The notes: generated from the sequence alone by a model not told the origin. 64,000 nt of DNA from Gammaproteobacteria bacterium (GCA_013152545.1 JAADGF010000009.1:1-64000); one strand, 5' to 3'. Numbered from the stretch's first letter, positions 27,301 to 36,707 are shown. Numbers and translations: made by a program.

Positions 27301-27482
27301 GGCCGCAGATGATCATGCAAGTCCTTCAATCGATTCATGGCCAGGGAATCATAACGAAATTGCGCTAAAAGTTTTTCTGCTGAGGAGTTGTCGTGAAAGG
27401 TTAAACGGCTGCCTTCGGTTAATGTAAACCCATAGGGGATGAGGTCGAATTTCCCTTTTGAACCGGCAAGGCGTATCAGCAT
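24363..27482 (-). CDS. Large T6SS-associated protein, candidate effector
   Basis: A 1039-aa protein when started at ATG 27482 (GGGAGAGGA 6 nt upstream; an in-frame start 14 codons earlier has no such site). Seen parts: an N-terminal all-beta region with QPGWLYVYVNGKLWRELQV (as in N-termini of VasX-like T6SS proteins), a proline-rich linker (about 385-410), a helical stretch, and a glycine-rich beta region (about 660-830) containing VGVGANAFVGVQAGCEAKGDL and GKVKASFGAGFEGEF that I associate with large T6SS-linked hypothetical proteins. The C-terminal 200 aa are alpha-helical and charged. No lipase, nuclease or ADP-ribosyl motif is recognised. It lies between tssE and the FGE-like lipoprotein, overlapping the latter by 8 nt. 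Confidence 0.65.
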   Translation of the reverse strand: MLIRLAGSKGKFDLIPYGFTLTEGSRLTFHDNSSAEKLLAQFRYDSLAMNRLKDLHDHLRPCGSTPVSGCTDEKMILQDLVRHLCNDRLRVVQLDADQARSGGGGITRLKAIPRPRQITDYERKRWEPKPIPPRPVTYKIVIEVAGKKLNDDRLELAGTSDGDGPASGYFNEDAGADPHRAQISIDDIPNKPRRLYYLSGAERIPLATAISPVPMETQCAQWDNILVPVVPLFSSATAKQTSTLTMLQPGWLYVYVNGKLWRELQVQNDAGTLCEVDLSEDVGHDQRVTLGATHDLLLLPYKINNIVQTVELGYSAEQWRWQQICQAGGLDAADLRFLPHVKQQADKIPLDTEFRNKHLTPVDLSGYDQGFETEQSNVVAITKAPKVLGIPNSPSSPPDPDADMLANFRVPNVPVVYLPTPVIDIVELLYEPATHTFYVLTATELAAFEAATKVFDNAAKQLSDAKQQDDVEQQAKAAEQVNRLLKETANTPLTKGGSASDITEVIRFKGKKWAYINSKNMKNHIRGYKLDAEMRDRSIRSTLLDADGNFSTKKLVNHMKQKFNSNNAIKSEWKLVDDYNRALTDWAQSVNSQPEVILFENKNAEGNTILKVSDDVKLMRFAAGASALVDFKPKDGKFGGHIKANTSLALAEGKLSAKGYLPNDKGYNVVVTSIKTRDGQNLQLGTFLASIEVSLFGFAGASAALSVDLEFTTQQGKLLLKGVDDVAQLKKKDPNFSPVGVGANAFVGVQAGCEAKGDLKWHSPDKNKFLLLADIGGKVKASFGAGFEGEFRVMFDNGRFYFRAKASLIWGPGCGGEVAYMIDAKHIMVFIQFLYHQLRNIDYGYLNPITDEAFKALNHMVMQQIWLVKTALEVAEEAIDKAENAYRALDDWWVEKRRELAESKLRQQHAEAVARNILKEPEILDFSFPEAKGRLLRLLCESHWSSTESVQEKAVIALLRRIKTRRDYENVVQHMSYDGSKIPLKAGEDLLDGLLDGREQRQLNRIRQYRLALLQQLPRFTEQNTQVAGIHWPEHFSNA

Positions 27483-27572
27483 AACAATCCTCTCCCTTTC
27501 TCGTCCGTGATTAACGTCTACCAATCATAAATTCCATTATGACGGGTATACCTTGAGCTTGCAACGTTGGCG

Positions 27573-27986
27573 TTAGCGCCTGACGTCAACAACACCGGAG
27601 TCCTGTACATGTGTGCTAAAGGATATGGCGGTTGGTTTTTCGCCCACCACCAGATCCGCGCTGACTTCAAACTTTAAACTAAGTGGATTGTCATCATCTT
27701 TAATATGTGCAACCTGAACATGGCTCAGCCGAGGTTCATAGTTCTCCAGACTGGTGCGTATGGCATGCCGCAACTCATTGAGTCCGTCAGGGAAGCGGCT
27801 GATCATATCGTTTAAGTCGGGAATACCGTAATCCGGCAAAATTGTTACACTGCCCTGCCGAACGTTCATCATTTTACTTAAATGCGTCATGATCGAACTC
27901 ACAATACGTTGTGGATCAATTTTTGTGTTGTAAATGTCATCACCACCACTGTCAATGCGTTCCAAAAGACTTTTTTCAAAGGCCAC
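27573..27986 (-). CDS. tssE: T6SS baseplate protein TssE (gp25-like)
   Basis: A 137-aa TssE protein with the gp25-like lysozyme fold: SLLERID, IDPQRIVSSIMTHLSKMMNVRQGSVTILPDYGIPDLND and YEPRLSHVQV. It nucleates sheath assembly at the baseplate. The start codon is GTG at 27986, with GGGGAG 5 nt upstream. It follows tssC at a 181-nt interval with no other gene in between. Confidence 0.93.
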   Translation of the reverse strand: MAFEKSLLERIDSGGDDIYNTKIDPQRIVSSIMTHLSKMMNVRQGSVTILPDYGIPDLNDMISRFPDGLNELRHAIRTSLENYEPRLSHVQVAHIKDDDNPLSLKFEVSADLVVGEKPTAISFSTHVQDSGVVDVRR

Positions 27987-28167
27987 AATATCTCCCCTAA
28001 CAGGTCAGTCATCAATTAACCGTCTTTACACCTAAACATTAACCCAGTCTGGGCAATCTCAATTAAAACAGGCTTCCATGCATTTACAATTAAGAAGGGC
28101 ATTCGGGCGCTGAACATTTCAAACGCCCGAATCAATACAGCATGTGACGGTTTAGCATATCGCTACT

Positions 28168-29661
28168 TTATTTTTGGTCCAGCTTGCCCTTTAACGATAA
28201 GGTAAAACTGGCGCCCATGTATTTAAAATGCGGCTGAACCGACATTGAGACCTGATACCAGCCGGGATCGCCTTCAACATCTTCCACGCTAATCTTGGCA
28301 TTTCGTAACGGCCGACGACTGCGCACTTCAGCTGAAGGGTTTTCCTGATCAGCAATATACTGGCCAATCCATTTATTGAGTTCTTTTTCCAACTCGCCTT
28401 TTTGCTTCCAGCTGCCAATGTTTTCGCGTTGCAGCACTTTGATGTAATGCGCCAGTCGATTAATAATAAACATATAGGGCAACTGTGTACCGAGTTTATA
28501 ATTGGTTTCCGACTCTCGCCCTTCTTTGGAGGTTCCAAAGTATTTGGGCTTTTGCACAGAATTGGCGGAAAAGAATGCAGCATTATCACTGCCTTTACGC
28601 ATGGTTAAACCGATAAAACCCTCTTCGGCTAACTCAAATTCCCGGCGGTCGGAAATTAATACTTCGGTTGGGATTTTTGTATCCAGTTCACCCATGGATT
28701 CGAACGTATGTACGGGTAAATCATTAACAGCTCCGCCACTTTGTGGGCCGATTACATTTGGGCACCAACGGTATTTAGCGAAACTTTCCGTTAAACGTGT
28801 TGCAAATGCAAATGCCGTATTACCCCATAGATAGTCGTGATGTGAACCCTGTACATTTTCATCATAATTAAACGCTTTAATAGGATTGTCTTCCTGATCA
28901 TAGGGCGTGCGCAATAAAAACCGTGGTGCAGTTAAACCACAATAACGCGCATCTTCTGATTCACGAAAACCACGCCACTTAGTGTGTGCCGGTCCCTCGA
29001 ATATGGCACTTAACTCTTTTAAGTCCGGTAAAGCAGTATAGTCATCTACGCCAAAAAATTTGGGAGATGCCGCAGCAATAAACGGTGCATGGGCCATGGC
29101 ACCGACACTGGATGCGAATTGCATGAGTTTGACATCTTTTGCACCGGGCCCCAGATCGTAGTTGGCTATCATTGCACCAACGGGTTGTCCGCCAAACTGG
29201 CCGTATTCGGCGGTGTAGCAATGCTTATACAAACCGGATTTAACTACTTCCGGTGAATTTTCAAAATCCTCAAGTAATTCTTCTTTGGAGACATTCAGTA
29301 ATTCCAGTTTAATGTTTTCACGAAAATCCGTGCGGTCGACTACAAATTTTAGTCCCCGCCAAGCAGATTCCAGCTTTTGAAACGATTCATTATGCAAAAT
29401 CTGATCGGTTTGAATGCTCAACTTATTGTCAATTTCCAAAATCATTTTATCGACCAATTTTTTGTTGACTCGCTCATTGGCACGTGAGGGTTCGAGCAAT
29501 TCTTTAATAAATGCCTCTACGCCTTTTTTCGCAACATCATAACCTTCGTCTCTGGGTTTCATTTTGGTTTCTTGCATGATTTGATCAAGCAAGCTTCCTT
29601 CGGACTCCGTCTCTGTCGCGGTTTCTGCTACTTGAGCATCTTCCTGCATTTCTTCAGCCAT
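28168..29661 (-). CDS. tssC: T6SS sheath large subunit TssC (VipB)
   Basis: A 497-aa TssC protein that pairs with TssB to form the contractile sheath. Signatures include ESAWRGLKFVVDRTDF, GQFGGQPVGAMIANYD, APFIAAASPKFFG, and the C-terminal GDPGWYQVSMSVQPHFKYMG. ATG 29661 with GGAGAAAATTG before it is preferred over the TTG one codon earlier. It lies 307 nt after tssB, with a palindromic repeat in that gap. Confidence 0.96.
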   Translation of the reverse strand: MAEEMQEDAQVAETATETESEGSLLDQIMQETKMKPRDEGYDVAKKGVEAFIKELLEPSRANERVNKKLVDKMILEIDNKLSIQTDQILHNESFQKLESAWRGLKFVVDRTDFRENIKLELLNVSKEELLEDFENSPEVVKSGLYKHCYTAEYGQFGGQPVGAMIANYDLGPGAKDVKLMQFASSVGAMAHAPFIAAASPKFFGVDDYTALPDLKELSAIFEGPAHTKWRGFRESEDARYCGLTAPRFLLRTPYDQEDNPIKAFNYDENVQGSHHDYLWGNTAFAFATRLTESFAKYRWCPNVIGPQSGGAVNDLPVHTFESMGELDTKIPTEVLISDRREFELAEEGFIGLTMRKGSDNAAFFSANSVQKPKYFGTSKEGRESETNYKLGTQLPYMFIINRLAHYIKVLQRENIGSWKQKGELEKELNKWIGQYIADQENPSAEVRSRRPLRNAKISVEDVEGDPGWYQVSMSVQPHFKYMGASFTLSLKGKLDQK

Positions 29662-29968
29662 CAATTTTCTCCTTAGAACATTTCATTAATCAAATGATTT
29701 TAATTAACCTATTTATCAATTAATACGGAAGTGAAAAACAGGCACGCAATAACGAGCCCATTTCTTCGTACCTGTTAATCCGGTTTCCGTTTCCATCTTG
29801 CATTTAGAATGTTTTTATGCGATTTCCGCTGCTAAGACAGGCAAGAAATACTTGCAATAGGTATAGTGACTCCTAAAAGCCTGTCCGAAAATAGCAAGCC
29901 TGCAAAATGAATCCCCTCGCGACTGCTTCTATTCTCGGACAGGCTCCTAACCATAGTATTACAATAAA
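29662..29968. other. tssB-tssC intergenic region with dispersed palindromic element
   Basis: No gene is seen in these 307 nt, which is long for a tssB-tssC gap (normally a few tens of bases). Most of interest is the palindromic repeat at 29875-29948; the rest is AT-rich with no clear promoter. Confidence 0.6.
29875..29948 (+). repeat. Dispersed palindromic element, copy 1
   Basis: Arms AAAAGCCTGTCCGAAAATAG (29875-29894) and CTATTCTCGGACAGGCTCCT (29929-29948) are complementary with few mismatches and enclose a 34-nt loop with CCCCTCGCGACTGC. The right part matches the reverse complement of the element at 61723-61792, so this is a mobile or amplified small repeat (REP/MITE-like). It inserted between tssB and tssC and may act on the level of tssC in the transcript. 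Confidence 0.75.
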
Positions 29969-30466
29969 TCAGGATTCACCCGGCGCTTCTATTTTTAATT
30001 CTTTTAATAGCTTTTCTTTGTCGCCTTCATCCTGCAACGCTTGCTCAATCATTTTCCGAAATGCCGGTACGTTGCCTAACGGCCCTTTTAAAGCAACAAG
30101 TGCTTCGCGTAATTCCAGCATTTGATTCAACTCAGGCACTTGTTTTAGCACGCTCTCGGGCTCGAAGTCTTTCAGCGACTCAAATTTCAGATTGACGGAC
30201 ATTTCTTCGCCTTCTTCTGTCGATAACTTATTGGCGACATTAATATCGAGGGAAAGCTTTTGGTTTTTCATTACATCCGTAAAGTTATCTTTGTCGATGT
30301 TGATCGGCTTGCGATCCTCTACGAGGGTATCGTCTGCTTTAAGGGTGTAGTCGCCAAGCATCATAAGCTTCAACGGTAGTTCAACCTCTTGTTGTGCATC
30401 ACCCGTTGCTGGTTTATAAACGATGTTAACCCGTTCTTTTGGTGCCACTGAACCATCTTTAGACAT
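29969..30466 (-). CDS. tssB: T6SS sheath small subunit TssB (VipA)
   Basis: A 165-aa TssB: APKERVNIVYKPATGDAQQEVELPLKLMMLGDYT, then RKPINIDKDNFTDVM and LKFESLKDFEPESVLKQVPEL, all diagnostic. It forms the sheath with TssC. TAGGAGATAA lies just before the ATG. It is 252 nt downstream of tssA. Confidence 0.96.
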   Translation of the reverse strand: MSKDGSVAPKERVNIVYKPATGDAQQEVELPLKLMMLGDYTLKADDTLVEDRKPINIDKDNFTDVMKNQKLSLDINVANKLSTEEGEEMSVNLKFESLKDFEPESVLKQVPELNQMLELREALVALKGPLGNVPAFRKMIEQALQDEGDKEKLLKELKIEAPGES

Positions 30467-30718
30467 TTGTGTTATCTCCTAAATGTTAAGTTTAAGCTAT
30501 AGGTATCGTAATCTAAGTTTCATATATCTTAAGTTCCATAACCCTTTAGTTGGGTGACGGCATTGCAAGTATTCATTTACACTTGTAAACTCCGTACTTT
30601 CTCTCAGCTCCCGGACAAGTCTCAATAGTTAACGTCATAAGTTTAAAGCTGAATATTAATATTGTTTAACAGCGCTTTGGTCTGTATCCAATATTGTTTA
30701 GTGTGGACTGTAAACCAC

Positions 30719-32386
30719 CTAATGCTTGGTCAGTGATAGCGCCGCGATTACATCCAATCGGCAAATTCTTTTCCTCAGTCTCGCGGCATTGGCAATTTCC
30801 TCATCGCTTCTTGAGTTCTTTTTAGCCAACAGTTTATCATGGCACATCACATATACCCTTGCAATCTCCAGGCTTAGTTCTGATTCCCACTCCTCCAGAC
30901 CTAAATTCACCACCTGCTCATCAAGATGTTCCAATTGTGATAATGCAACCGCGTAATGCCCTGCTTTGGCGCAAAAACGTGCCAGCTCCAGTTCCCAAAA
31001 TGTTTGTTCGCGACGACTCCCGGTGCTTTTCATGCCTTCCTGGAGCAACGTAATACCGTCGTCAAACTTTCCTTTGCCAGCAAGGACTTGTGCATTCTTT
31101 GCAGAAATTGCCCAAGGTGTAGCGTTTTGACCGCCTTTACCATCACTCCCCTCTGCTCCTGTCGACATTACTTCACTTTCGACCCACAGACGGGTTAAAT
31201 CGTCGGCAAAGGGTGTTCCGTTGGAAAACTGCAAGTCGAGCACCCCTGGAAAGCGATGTAGAAACATTGCTGTTTCATCAATTACTGATCGTCGCGCCGC
31301 TTCATACCCAGCACCAAGCCCTTCTAGGGCAGCTGCCACGATACGATGTGCATCCAACCAAAATGGTGCTTTGGAAAAACTGTTCTCGACCTCGGGAATC
31401 AAAGCGATAAAATTACCCGCTTCCAACATGGCTTTATAGGCGTTGACTTTATCCGGTGGCACTTCACGCAACTGCGTTATGCCATTGGTTGCGGGCGGTA
31501 TTTGAGTAACAATAATCCAGGTTGAAATACGGAACAAGCTATATGGCAAGGGATCTGATAATTTTTTATTTCGCAGATAAATAGCAATTTGACGTAAGGG
31601 ATCCTGACATGGTTTGGCGGACTTGGAAACATCATCATCTGACGCTACTGAAGAGCTAAATGTGCTGTTACCGCCACCAACAGCAGGCGCGGTAGGAACG
31701 TTAGCCGGTGCTTGTTCTGTTGACACCGGTTGTGCTGTTGTAGTGTCACTGGCACTTTGTTGCTGTTGTTTTGCTTCAGCATTTGCTTTACGCGCAGCTT
31801 CGGCTGCTTTGGTTTTTTCCTCTCGTTCTATTTCATCAACATAACTCTTTATTTTCTTACGAAAATCGATAATATTGGGCGCCTGATCCCCCATCAATTC
31901 GTCCAGCTTGTCTTCGGTCTGTTTCATTATTTCAAAACAGGTTTTGACAATTTTAGCCGCAGATGGCCCAGGTTTTTGCTTTTCAACCGGCGCCTGAAGT
32001 TGCCCTGCCAACCAGTTAATGGCCCCTGCCCTTGCTCTGGCGCGTTTAACCGGCGGGTGCAATGTTTCCCAGTACGTGTTAATCATGCTCTGTAACAGCG
32101 CAAAGCCATTAGCAAGCCCCGAATAACCTTCTTTTTCATACAAGCCACGCACCAGGAAACAGGCAATGTTTAAGTCCTTTGACTGCTCTTTCAAAATAAC
32201 TTTACTGTCTATAACAACTTGAGCCCAATTAACCGTTTCGCCAGACAAAGACTCCAGCTTACCGATTTCGCTTTCCAGCTCCTCGTAAGCTTGCTCATAA
32301 CGAATATCTTCCCCCGTAGGGGCAGTATCACTGATTGGTGTTGAGCCGAGCAGGACATATTCTTCATTGATTTCTGGGGGTGACAT
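30719..32386 (-). CDS. tssA: T6SS assembly protein TssA
   Basis: A 555-aa TssA with the ImpA N-terminal domain (about 20-135: PTGEDIRYEQAYEELESEIGKL, then YWETLHPPVKRARARAGAINWL), an alanine/glutamine-rich linker (about 195-250) and a C-terminal VasJ-type domain (about 330-545). It caps and coordinates growing sheaths. ATG 32386 is preferred because GAGAGGA lies 6 nt before it, against almost no spacing for the ATG at 32392. The TPS exoprotein gene ends only 19-25 nt upstream. Confidence 0.92.
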   Translation of the reverse strand: MSPPEINEEYVLLGSTPISDTAPTGEDIRYEQAYEELESEIGKLESLSGETVNWAQVVIDSKVILKEQSKDLNIACFLVRGLYEKEGYSGLANGFALLQSMINTYWETLHPPVKRARARAGAINWLAGQLQAPVEKQKPGPSAAKIVKTCFEIMKQTEDKLDELMGDQAPNIIDFRKKIKSYVDEIEREEKTKAAEAARKANAEAKQQQQSASDTTTAQPVSTEQAPANVPTAPAVGGGNSTFSSSVASDDDVSKSAKPCQDPLRQIAIYLRNKKLSDPLPYSLFRISTWIIVTQIPPATNGITQLREVPPDKVNAYKAMLEAGNFIALIPEVENSFSKAPFWLDAHRIVAAALEGLGAGYEAARRSVIDETAMFLHRFPGVLDLQFSNGTPFADDLTRLWVESEVMSTGAEGSDGKGGQNATPWAISAKNAQVLAGKGKFDDGITLLQEGMKSTGSRREQTFWELELARFCAKAGHYAVALSQLEHLDEQVVNLGLEEWESELSLEIARVYVMCHDKLLAKKNSRSDEEIANAARLRKRICRLDVIAALSLTKH

Positions 32387-32411
32387 TGGCATTCCTCTCG
32401 AAATTTTAATT

Positions 32412-35400
32412 TTATTCCAATTGATCTGATGGTAGTTTAAGCCCTGATTGCTCTACACCAAAAAGACTGAAATCTGCCGAAAACAGTGCAGGATCAATGA
32501 AATTAACACCGGATAACCCTAACGCTTGTCCAGTTCCTATTCGTTCTGCGGTAGACAAGTTATCAATATTAATATTCTTGCCTGCAATAATTTTGTCGGC
32601 CGACAAATCCAGTGTATGCGCTTCCTTTAGAAATAAGAATGTAGCCGTATCGGTGATGCCAGAGAGCTTCATAGGGGAAACAAAAAGACCAAACAGACTC
32701 TGACCAGAGCCCTCCACTCGTAGGTTTTTTGCAATAATATTAGGATCTTCGCCATCGCTGGTTACATTTTCCGCCACCGTGATATTGACGTTACCAGTGC
32801 CGGCATCCAATTGCCCCAATGCAATATTGCCGACACGGGATGATAATGACAAATCATTGTTGTTAGTCTTAATGGTGGCGCCCGTTACGTCAATATCCCC
32901 TGCAATGAGGCTTAACGTATCAAAAAAGTTTACAGTGGAGCCCGCGACCACGGAAATGGTTCCTGTAGAATCATTGCGACCAATGGTGATATGTGAAAAG
33001 CCGTCGGATAATTGCGCTAATTTAGCCGCTGTTAGCTCTAGCGCGCCACTGCTAGCATTGCCGCCAATATCGATATCCTGTGCTACATCGAGTGTTTGCA
33101 GAACCAGTTCATCCTTACCGCTTAAGGTGCCGTTCAGTTGAATTTCATTAACCGTATACTGCTGTTTTCCTGTGGAGTTTACCCCTTGCAACGATAGTGT
33201 ATCGGCGGTAATCGTTACTGTATCGATATTCGTTTCGGCATCCGTTCCTATTTTTCCCGCAACAGTTACGGCACCGCTTGCGGTAATGTCAATATTAGAT
33301 AATGCATCACTGCTGGCACCAGAAATTACCCCAGTATTAACAGTGCTGCCGGTTAATCGCAGATTGCTGTTATTGCCAATGCTAATGTCGTCCGTTGAAA
33401 TACTATTAGCGTTGATAACATCGCTGCTGCCCTGCGCGACTAATGCAGCGGTGTTAACCGTTCCCGCAGTGGCGATTAAACTACCCGTTAAACGGCTTGC
33501 ACCAAACTGCAAATCACCGGCAGTAGCGGTCACCGTACCACTAATATCAGTCAATCCTAAAATGTGCGTTGCGCCATTGGTAAATGTCACATTATCGCCA
33601 TCATTGCCTAACGTTAGGTTTCCGGTATTATTAAATACTGTTGCCGTGGAAATGATGCTGTTATTCCCTTGAATACTTACATCATAAGCCGCGTTATTGC
33701 TTGTTAAGGCATTAATCACCACCCGGTCTACAAACACAATGCGATTACTTGTTTTATTAATCGCAACATTAAAAAAACTATTTTCATCGCCGCTTATTGC
33801 ATTGCTGGTAATCATTTGATCTGCTGCACCATCGAATACTACCGTACCATTGTTGTGGGTAAAAATAGCACCCGTGTTGCTCCAGTTTCCAGCAACATTA
33901 AATGTGCTTGTTGCACCCGGCGCCAACAACACCCCATTGGATACATTCACATTACCACCGACCATCAGATTGCCAGTTGTTGCTGTTAGCGTCGCGTTGG
34001 CACCTGACAAAGTCAAATCATTAACCGTCGTTAGCGTACCGGTTAATGTTGTTACACGACCACTACTGATCGTTAACGAAGCAACAGTATCATCATGCTC
34101 ATTCAGGTTGAATACACCACCATTAACGCTTACATCACTGCTGTTGCTAATAACATCAGATGCACCAAGGCTAAGTGTACCGCCATTAATGTGAGTGGCG
34201 GTGGTGTAGGTATTGATGCCACCCAAGCTTAGGGTACCGGCATTGGCTTTTGTTAATGTGCCGCCGACACCATCGATGATGCCGTTATACGTCACGCTTG
34301 TGCCAGCGGCCACATCCAATGTGCCATCACCGTTGAGCAATACACCGCGGTTTTGATTTAAGTTCATGTCGGCATTGGTGGCTAAGGTACCGCCATTGAG
34401 CACCAGGTGCCCGGGTGTTGCGCTCGTTGGTGCAGTTCCTAGATTGGCATCCGTGGTGATACTAAGTGTAATGTGAGTGGCGGTGGTGTAGGTATTGGTG
34501 CCACCCAAGCTTAGGGTACCGGCATTGGCTTTTGTTAATGTGCCGCCGGCACCATCGATGATGCCGTTATACGTCACGCTTGTGCCAGCGGCCACATCCA
34601 ATGTGCCATCACCGTTGAGCAATACACCGCGGTTTTGGTTTAAGTTCATGTCGGCATTGGTGGATAAGGCTAAGGTACCGCCATTGAGCACCAGATGCCC
34701 GGGTGTTGCGCTCGTTGGTGCAGTTCCTAGATTGGCATCTGTGGTGATACTAAGTGTACCGCCTTCTAGGGTTGTTGAACCTGTGTAGTCATTGATTTCG
34801 GTTAAGGTTAGTGTTCCAGCACCCTGTTTTATCAAGTGAGTTGTTCCGGTAATCTTGTCACCAATGTTTTGTGTCATAGCGCCGGCGGCATTCAGCGTAA
34901 ATGATCCACCACCAGCGTTGATGGTGCCGATATTCGTTATGCCTTCACCTGCCGCATTGACATTAAAGGCAATATTTCCACCGCCAGTGCTCAAATCAAA
35001 GCCTGCCATACTGATTCCACCGATACCATCAGCATCATTATCGGCATTGAGTGTTAAGGTGCCACTGGTTAAAGAAGCACTTAAATTCAGATCAGTATCA
35101 AAAATAATATCATCATCGGCAAGCAGGTCGATGTTAATATCACCAAGCCCCTGAAGCGTAGTGACTAAAATAAATGAATTGGAACCAGCCGTTGCCGCAT
35201 CAAAAGGTGCGCTATTATCTTCGGCGGCTCCCATGCAAGAACCTGCGCCACCGTTAGTAATACAGAGGTCATCAGGGTCCAGCAATAGCTTGCCCGATAA
35301 ACCCACCGACGCAGAAACATCAACTGCACCATCAAAACGTAATTGCGTTTTACCCGAGACTTCAACAAACCCGCCATGGCCGGCATCAACACCCCCTCGG

Positions 35401-36707
35401 GCGGAAATGGTCCCAAAATAGCGCGAAACTTCATTCGCCCAAACGATGACTTTGCCACCATTGCCAGTATTATTTGCATTGGCGTTAATCACGGTATTTT
35501 CGCCAATATAGGTATAGTCTGCATTTTGAATTGTCGGGTTTCCTCCTTGAAAATCACCGCCGACCAATGCTGTTCCACCACCTGTCGCGCCAGACACATT
35601 GATATGTGCCTGGTCAAACAAACCGACCTTAGGGCCTATCACACTGACTATGCCGCCGTTGGCGGCAGCAGAATGTGCAGTAGTGACACTGTTCGCAGTT
35701 AACAGGGTTTCTCTATCAGATAATAACTCGATTGCTCCACCATTTGTGTTCGCAGCATTTGAAGAAGCATCTATTATTCCACTACTGATAACATTACCAC
35801 CTCTCCCTGTTAAGCGCACAGTACCACCACGCTTATCAATGCCTGTGGCTTTTATGACACCGGTATTATTGATCACATTAGTAAATACGTCCCGAGCGGC
35901 CTGGGCTGTTATGGCCACGCGCCCACCTTCTGCGTTCAGGGTGCCAGAGTTGATCACCGCATCAGACAGTTTTTCCGCGTTTTGTTGCACATCTCCAGTG
36001 ACTTCAAATCGCATTAAGCCATCACCGTCAAAGTCAATGACCGCAGCGTTACCCGCACCAAGGTTTATAGCGCCCATGCGCGCGACAATAACGCCCTGAT
36101 TTTGCACGCTGCTACCAACCAGTGTCACTGTACCACCGGTTGCCGCTTGAATAATCCCCTGATTGATAACGATACCGCCTTGAGTTCCATTGAAAGCACT
36201 TAGTCGATAATCACCATTCATAAAGGCATCGGTATCAATGGTAAGACCACTGGCTACTAAACTGCCAACGTTCACCGTGGCTGTTTCACCAAATAAAATG
36301 CCGTGGGGGTTAATTAAAAACACATGCCCATTGGCGTCAATGGCACCAAAAATTTGACTAGGGGACTCACCCTGGATGCGGTTTAGTACCGTTGAACTTG
36401 AGGAAGGCTGCACAAATTCAACCCTTTCACCATTGGCGACATCAAAACTTTGCCAGTTAATTGCCATGGATTGAGAACTTTGATTAATTACAGTTGAACT
36501 TAGCGTGGGTGCGGCAATGGAACCGGAGCCAGCGACAATTTCCCCTCCCTGCGGGGCAGCATAAAGCGGAGAAATAATGATTGCGGCAATGAACGAAATA
36601 CCCACGGGGTAAAAACACGCTATTTTTTTACGGCGCACAACACGATGCAGTAATCGTGGCATAGCTTTAATAGTTTTTTCTATACTGGCTTTCATAATTC
36701 TTTTCAT
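32412..36707 (-). CDS. Two-partner secretion exoprotein (filamentous-haemagglutinin-like TpsA)
   Basis: A 1431-aa exoprotein. An extended signal peptide (about 1-50, basic then hydrophobic, ending PLYAAPQ) precedes the TPS secretion domain (about 50-300: QSFDVANGERVEFVQPSSSS, NRIQGESPSQIFG, VFLINPHGILFG). The rest is a beta-helix with autotransporter-type strand repeats (GTLTKANAGTLSLGG). A 282-bp internal tandem duplication sits at 34188-34757. The stop of the transporter gene lies 3 nt before its ATG, and tssA follows within 25 nt, so TPS and T6SS genes are likely cotranscribed. It has no CDI-type toxin tail that I can recognise; adhesion is the default function. Confidence 0.9.
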   Translation of the reverse strand: MKRIMKASIEKTIKAMPRLLHRVVRRKKIACFYPVGISFIAAIIISPLYAAPQGGEIVAGSGSIAAPTLSSTVINQSSQSMAINWQSFDVANGERVEFVQPSSSSTVLNRIQGESPSQIFGAIDANGHVFLINPHGILFGETATVNVGSLVASGLTIDTDAFMNGDYRLSAFNGTQGGIVINQGIIQAATGGTVTLVGSSVQNQGVIVARMGAINLGAGNAAVIDFDGDGLMRFEVTGDVQQNAEKLSDAVINSGTLNAEGGRVAITAQAARDVFTNVINNTGVIKATGIDKRGGTVRLTGRGGNVISSGIIDASSNAANTNGGAIELLSDRETLLTANSVTTAHSAAANGGIVSVIGPKVGLFDQAHINVSGATGGGTALVGGDFQGGNPTIQNADYTYIGENTVINANANNTGNGGKVIVWANEVSRYFGTISARGGVDAGHGGFVEVSGKTQLRFDGAVDVSASVGLSGKLLLDPDDLCITNGGAGSCMGAAEDNSAPFDAATAGSNSFILVTTLQGLGDINIDLLADDDIIFDTDLNLSASLTSGTLTLNADNDADGIGGISMAGFDLSTGGGNIAFNVNAAGEGITNIGTINAGGGSFTLNAAGAMTQNIGDKITGTTHLIKQGAGTLTLTEINDYTGSTTLEGGTLSITTDANLGTAPTSATPGHLVLNGGTLALSTNADMNLNQNRGVLLNGDGTLDVAAGTSVTYNGIIDGAGGTLTKANAGTLSLGGTNTYTTATHITLSITTDANLGTAPTSATPGHLVLNGGTLATNADMNLNQNRGVLLNGDGTLDVAAGTSVTYNGIIDGVGGTLTKANAGTLSLGGINTYTTATHINGGTLSLGASDVISNSSDVSVNGGVFNLNEHDDTVASLTISSGRVTTLTGTLTTVNDLTLSGANATLTATTGNLMVGGNVNVSNGVLLAPGATSTFNVAGNWSNTGAIFTHNNGTVVFDGAADQMITSNAISGDENSFFNVAINKTSNRIVFVDRVVINALTSNNAAYDVSIQGNNSIISTATVFNNTGNLTLGNDGDNVTFTNGATHILGLTDISGTVTATAGDLQFGASRLTGSLIATAGTVNTAALVAQGSSDVINANSISTDDISIGNNSNLRLTGSTVNTGVISGASSDALSNIDITASGAVTVAGKIGTDAETNIDTVTITADTLSLQGVNSTGKQQYTVNEIQLNGTLSGKDELVLQTLDVAQDIDIGGNASSGALELTAAKLAQLSDGFSHITIGRNDSTGTISVVAGSTVNFFDTLSLIAGDIDVTGATIKTNNNDLSLSSRVGNIALGQLDAGTGNVNITVAENVTSDGEDPNIIAKNLRVEGSGQSLFGLFVSPMKLSGITDTATFLFLKEAHTLDLSADKIIAGKNINIDNLSTAERIGTGQALGLSGVNFIDPALFSADFSLFGVEQSGLKLPSDQLE
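34188..34757. repeat. 282-bp tandem duplication inside the exoprotein gene
   Basis: Two near-identical copies, 34188-34469 and 34470-34757, begin AATGTGAGTGGCGGTGG. They differ by a few substitutions and a 6-bp insertion in the second copy (around 34662). The period is a multiple of three, so 94 residues are repeated in frame. Confidence 0.88.

Noticed and set aside
32497-36099. Several + strand frames opposite the TPS exoprotein
   Set aside because: They are low-complexity complements of the repeat-rich exoprotein gene.
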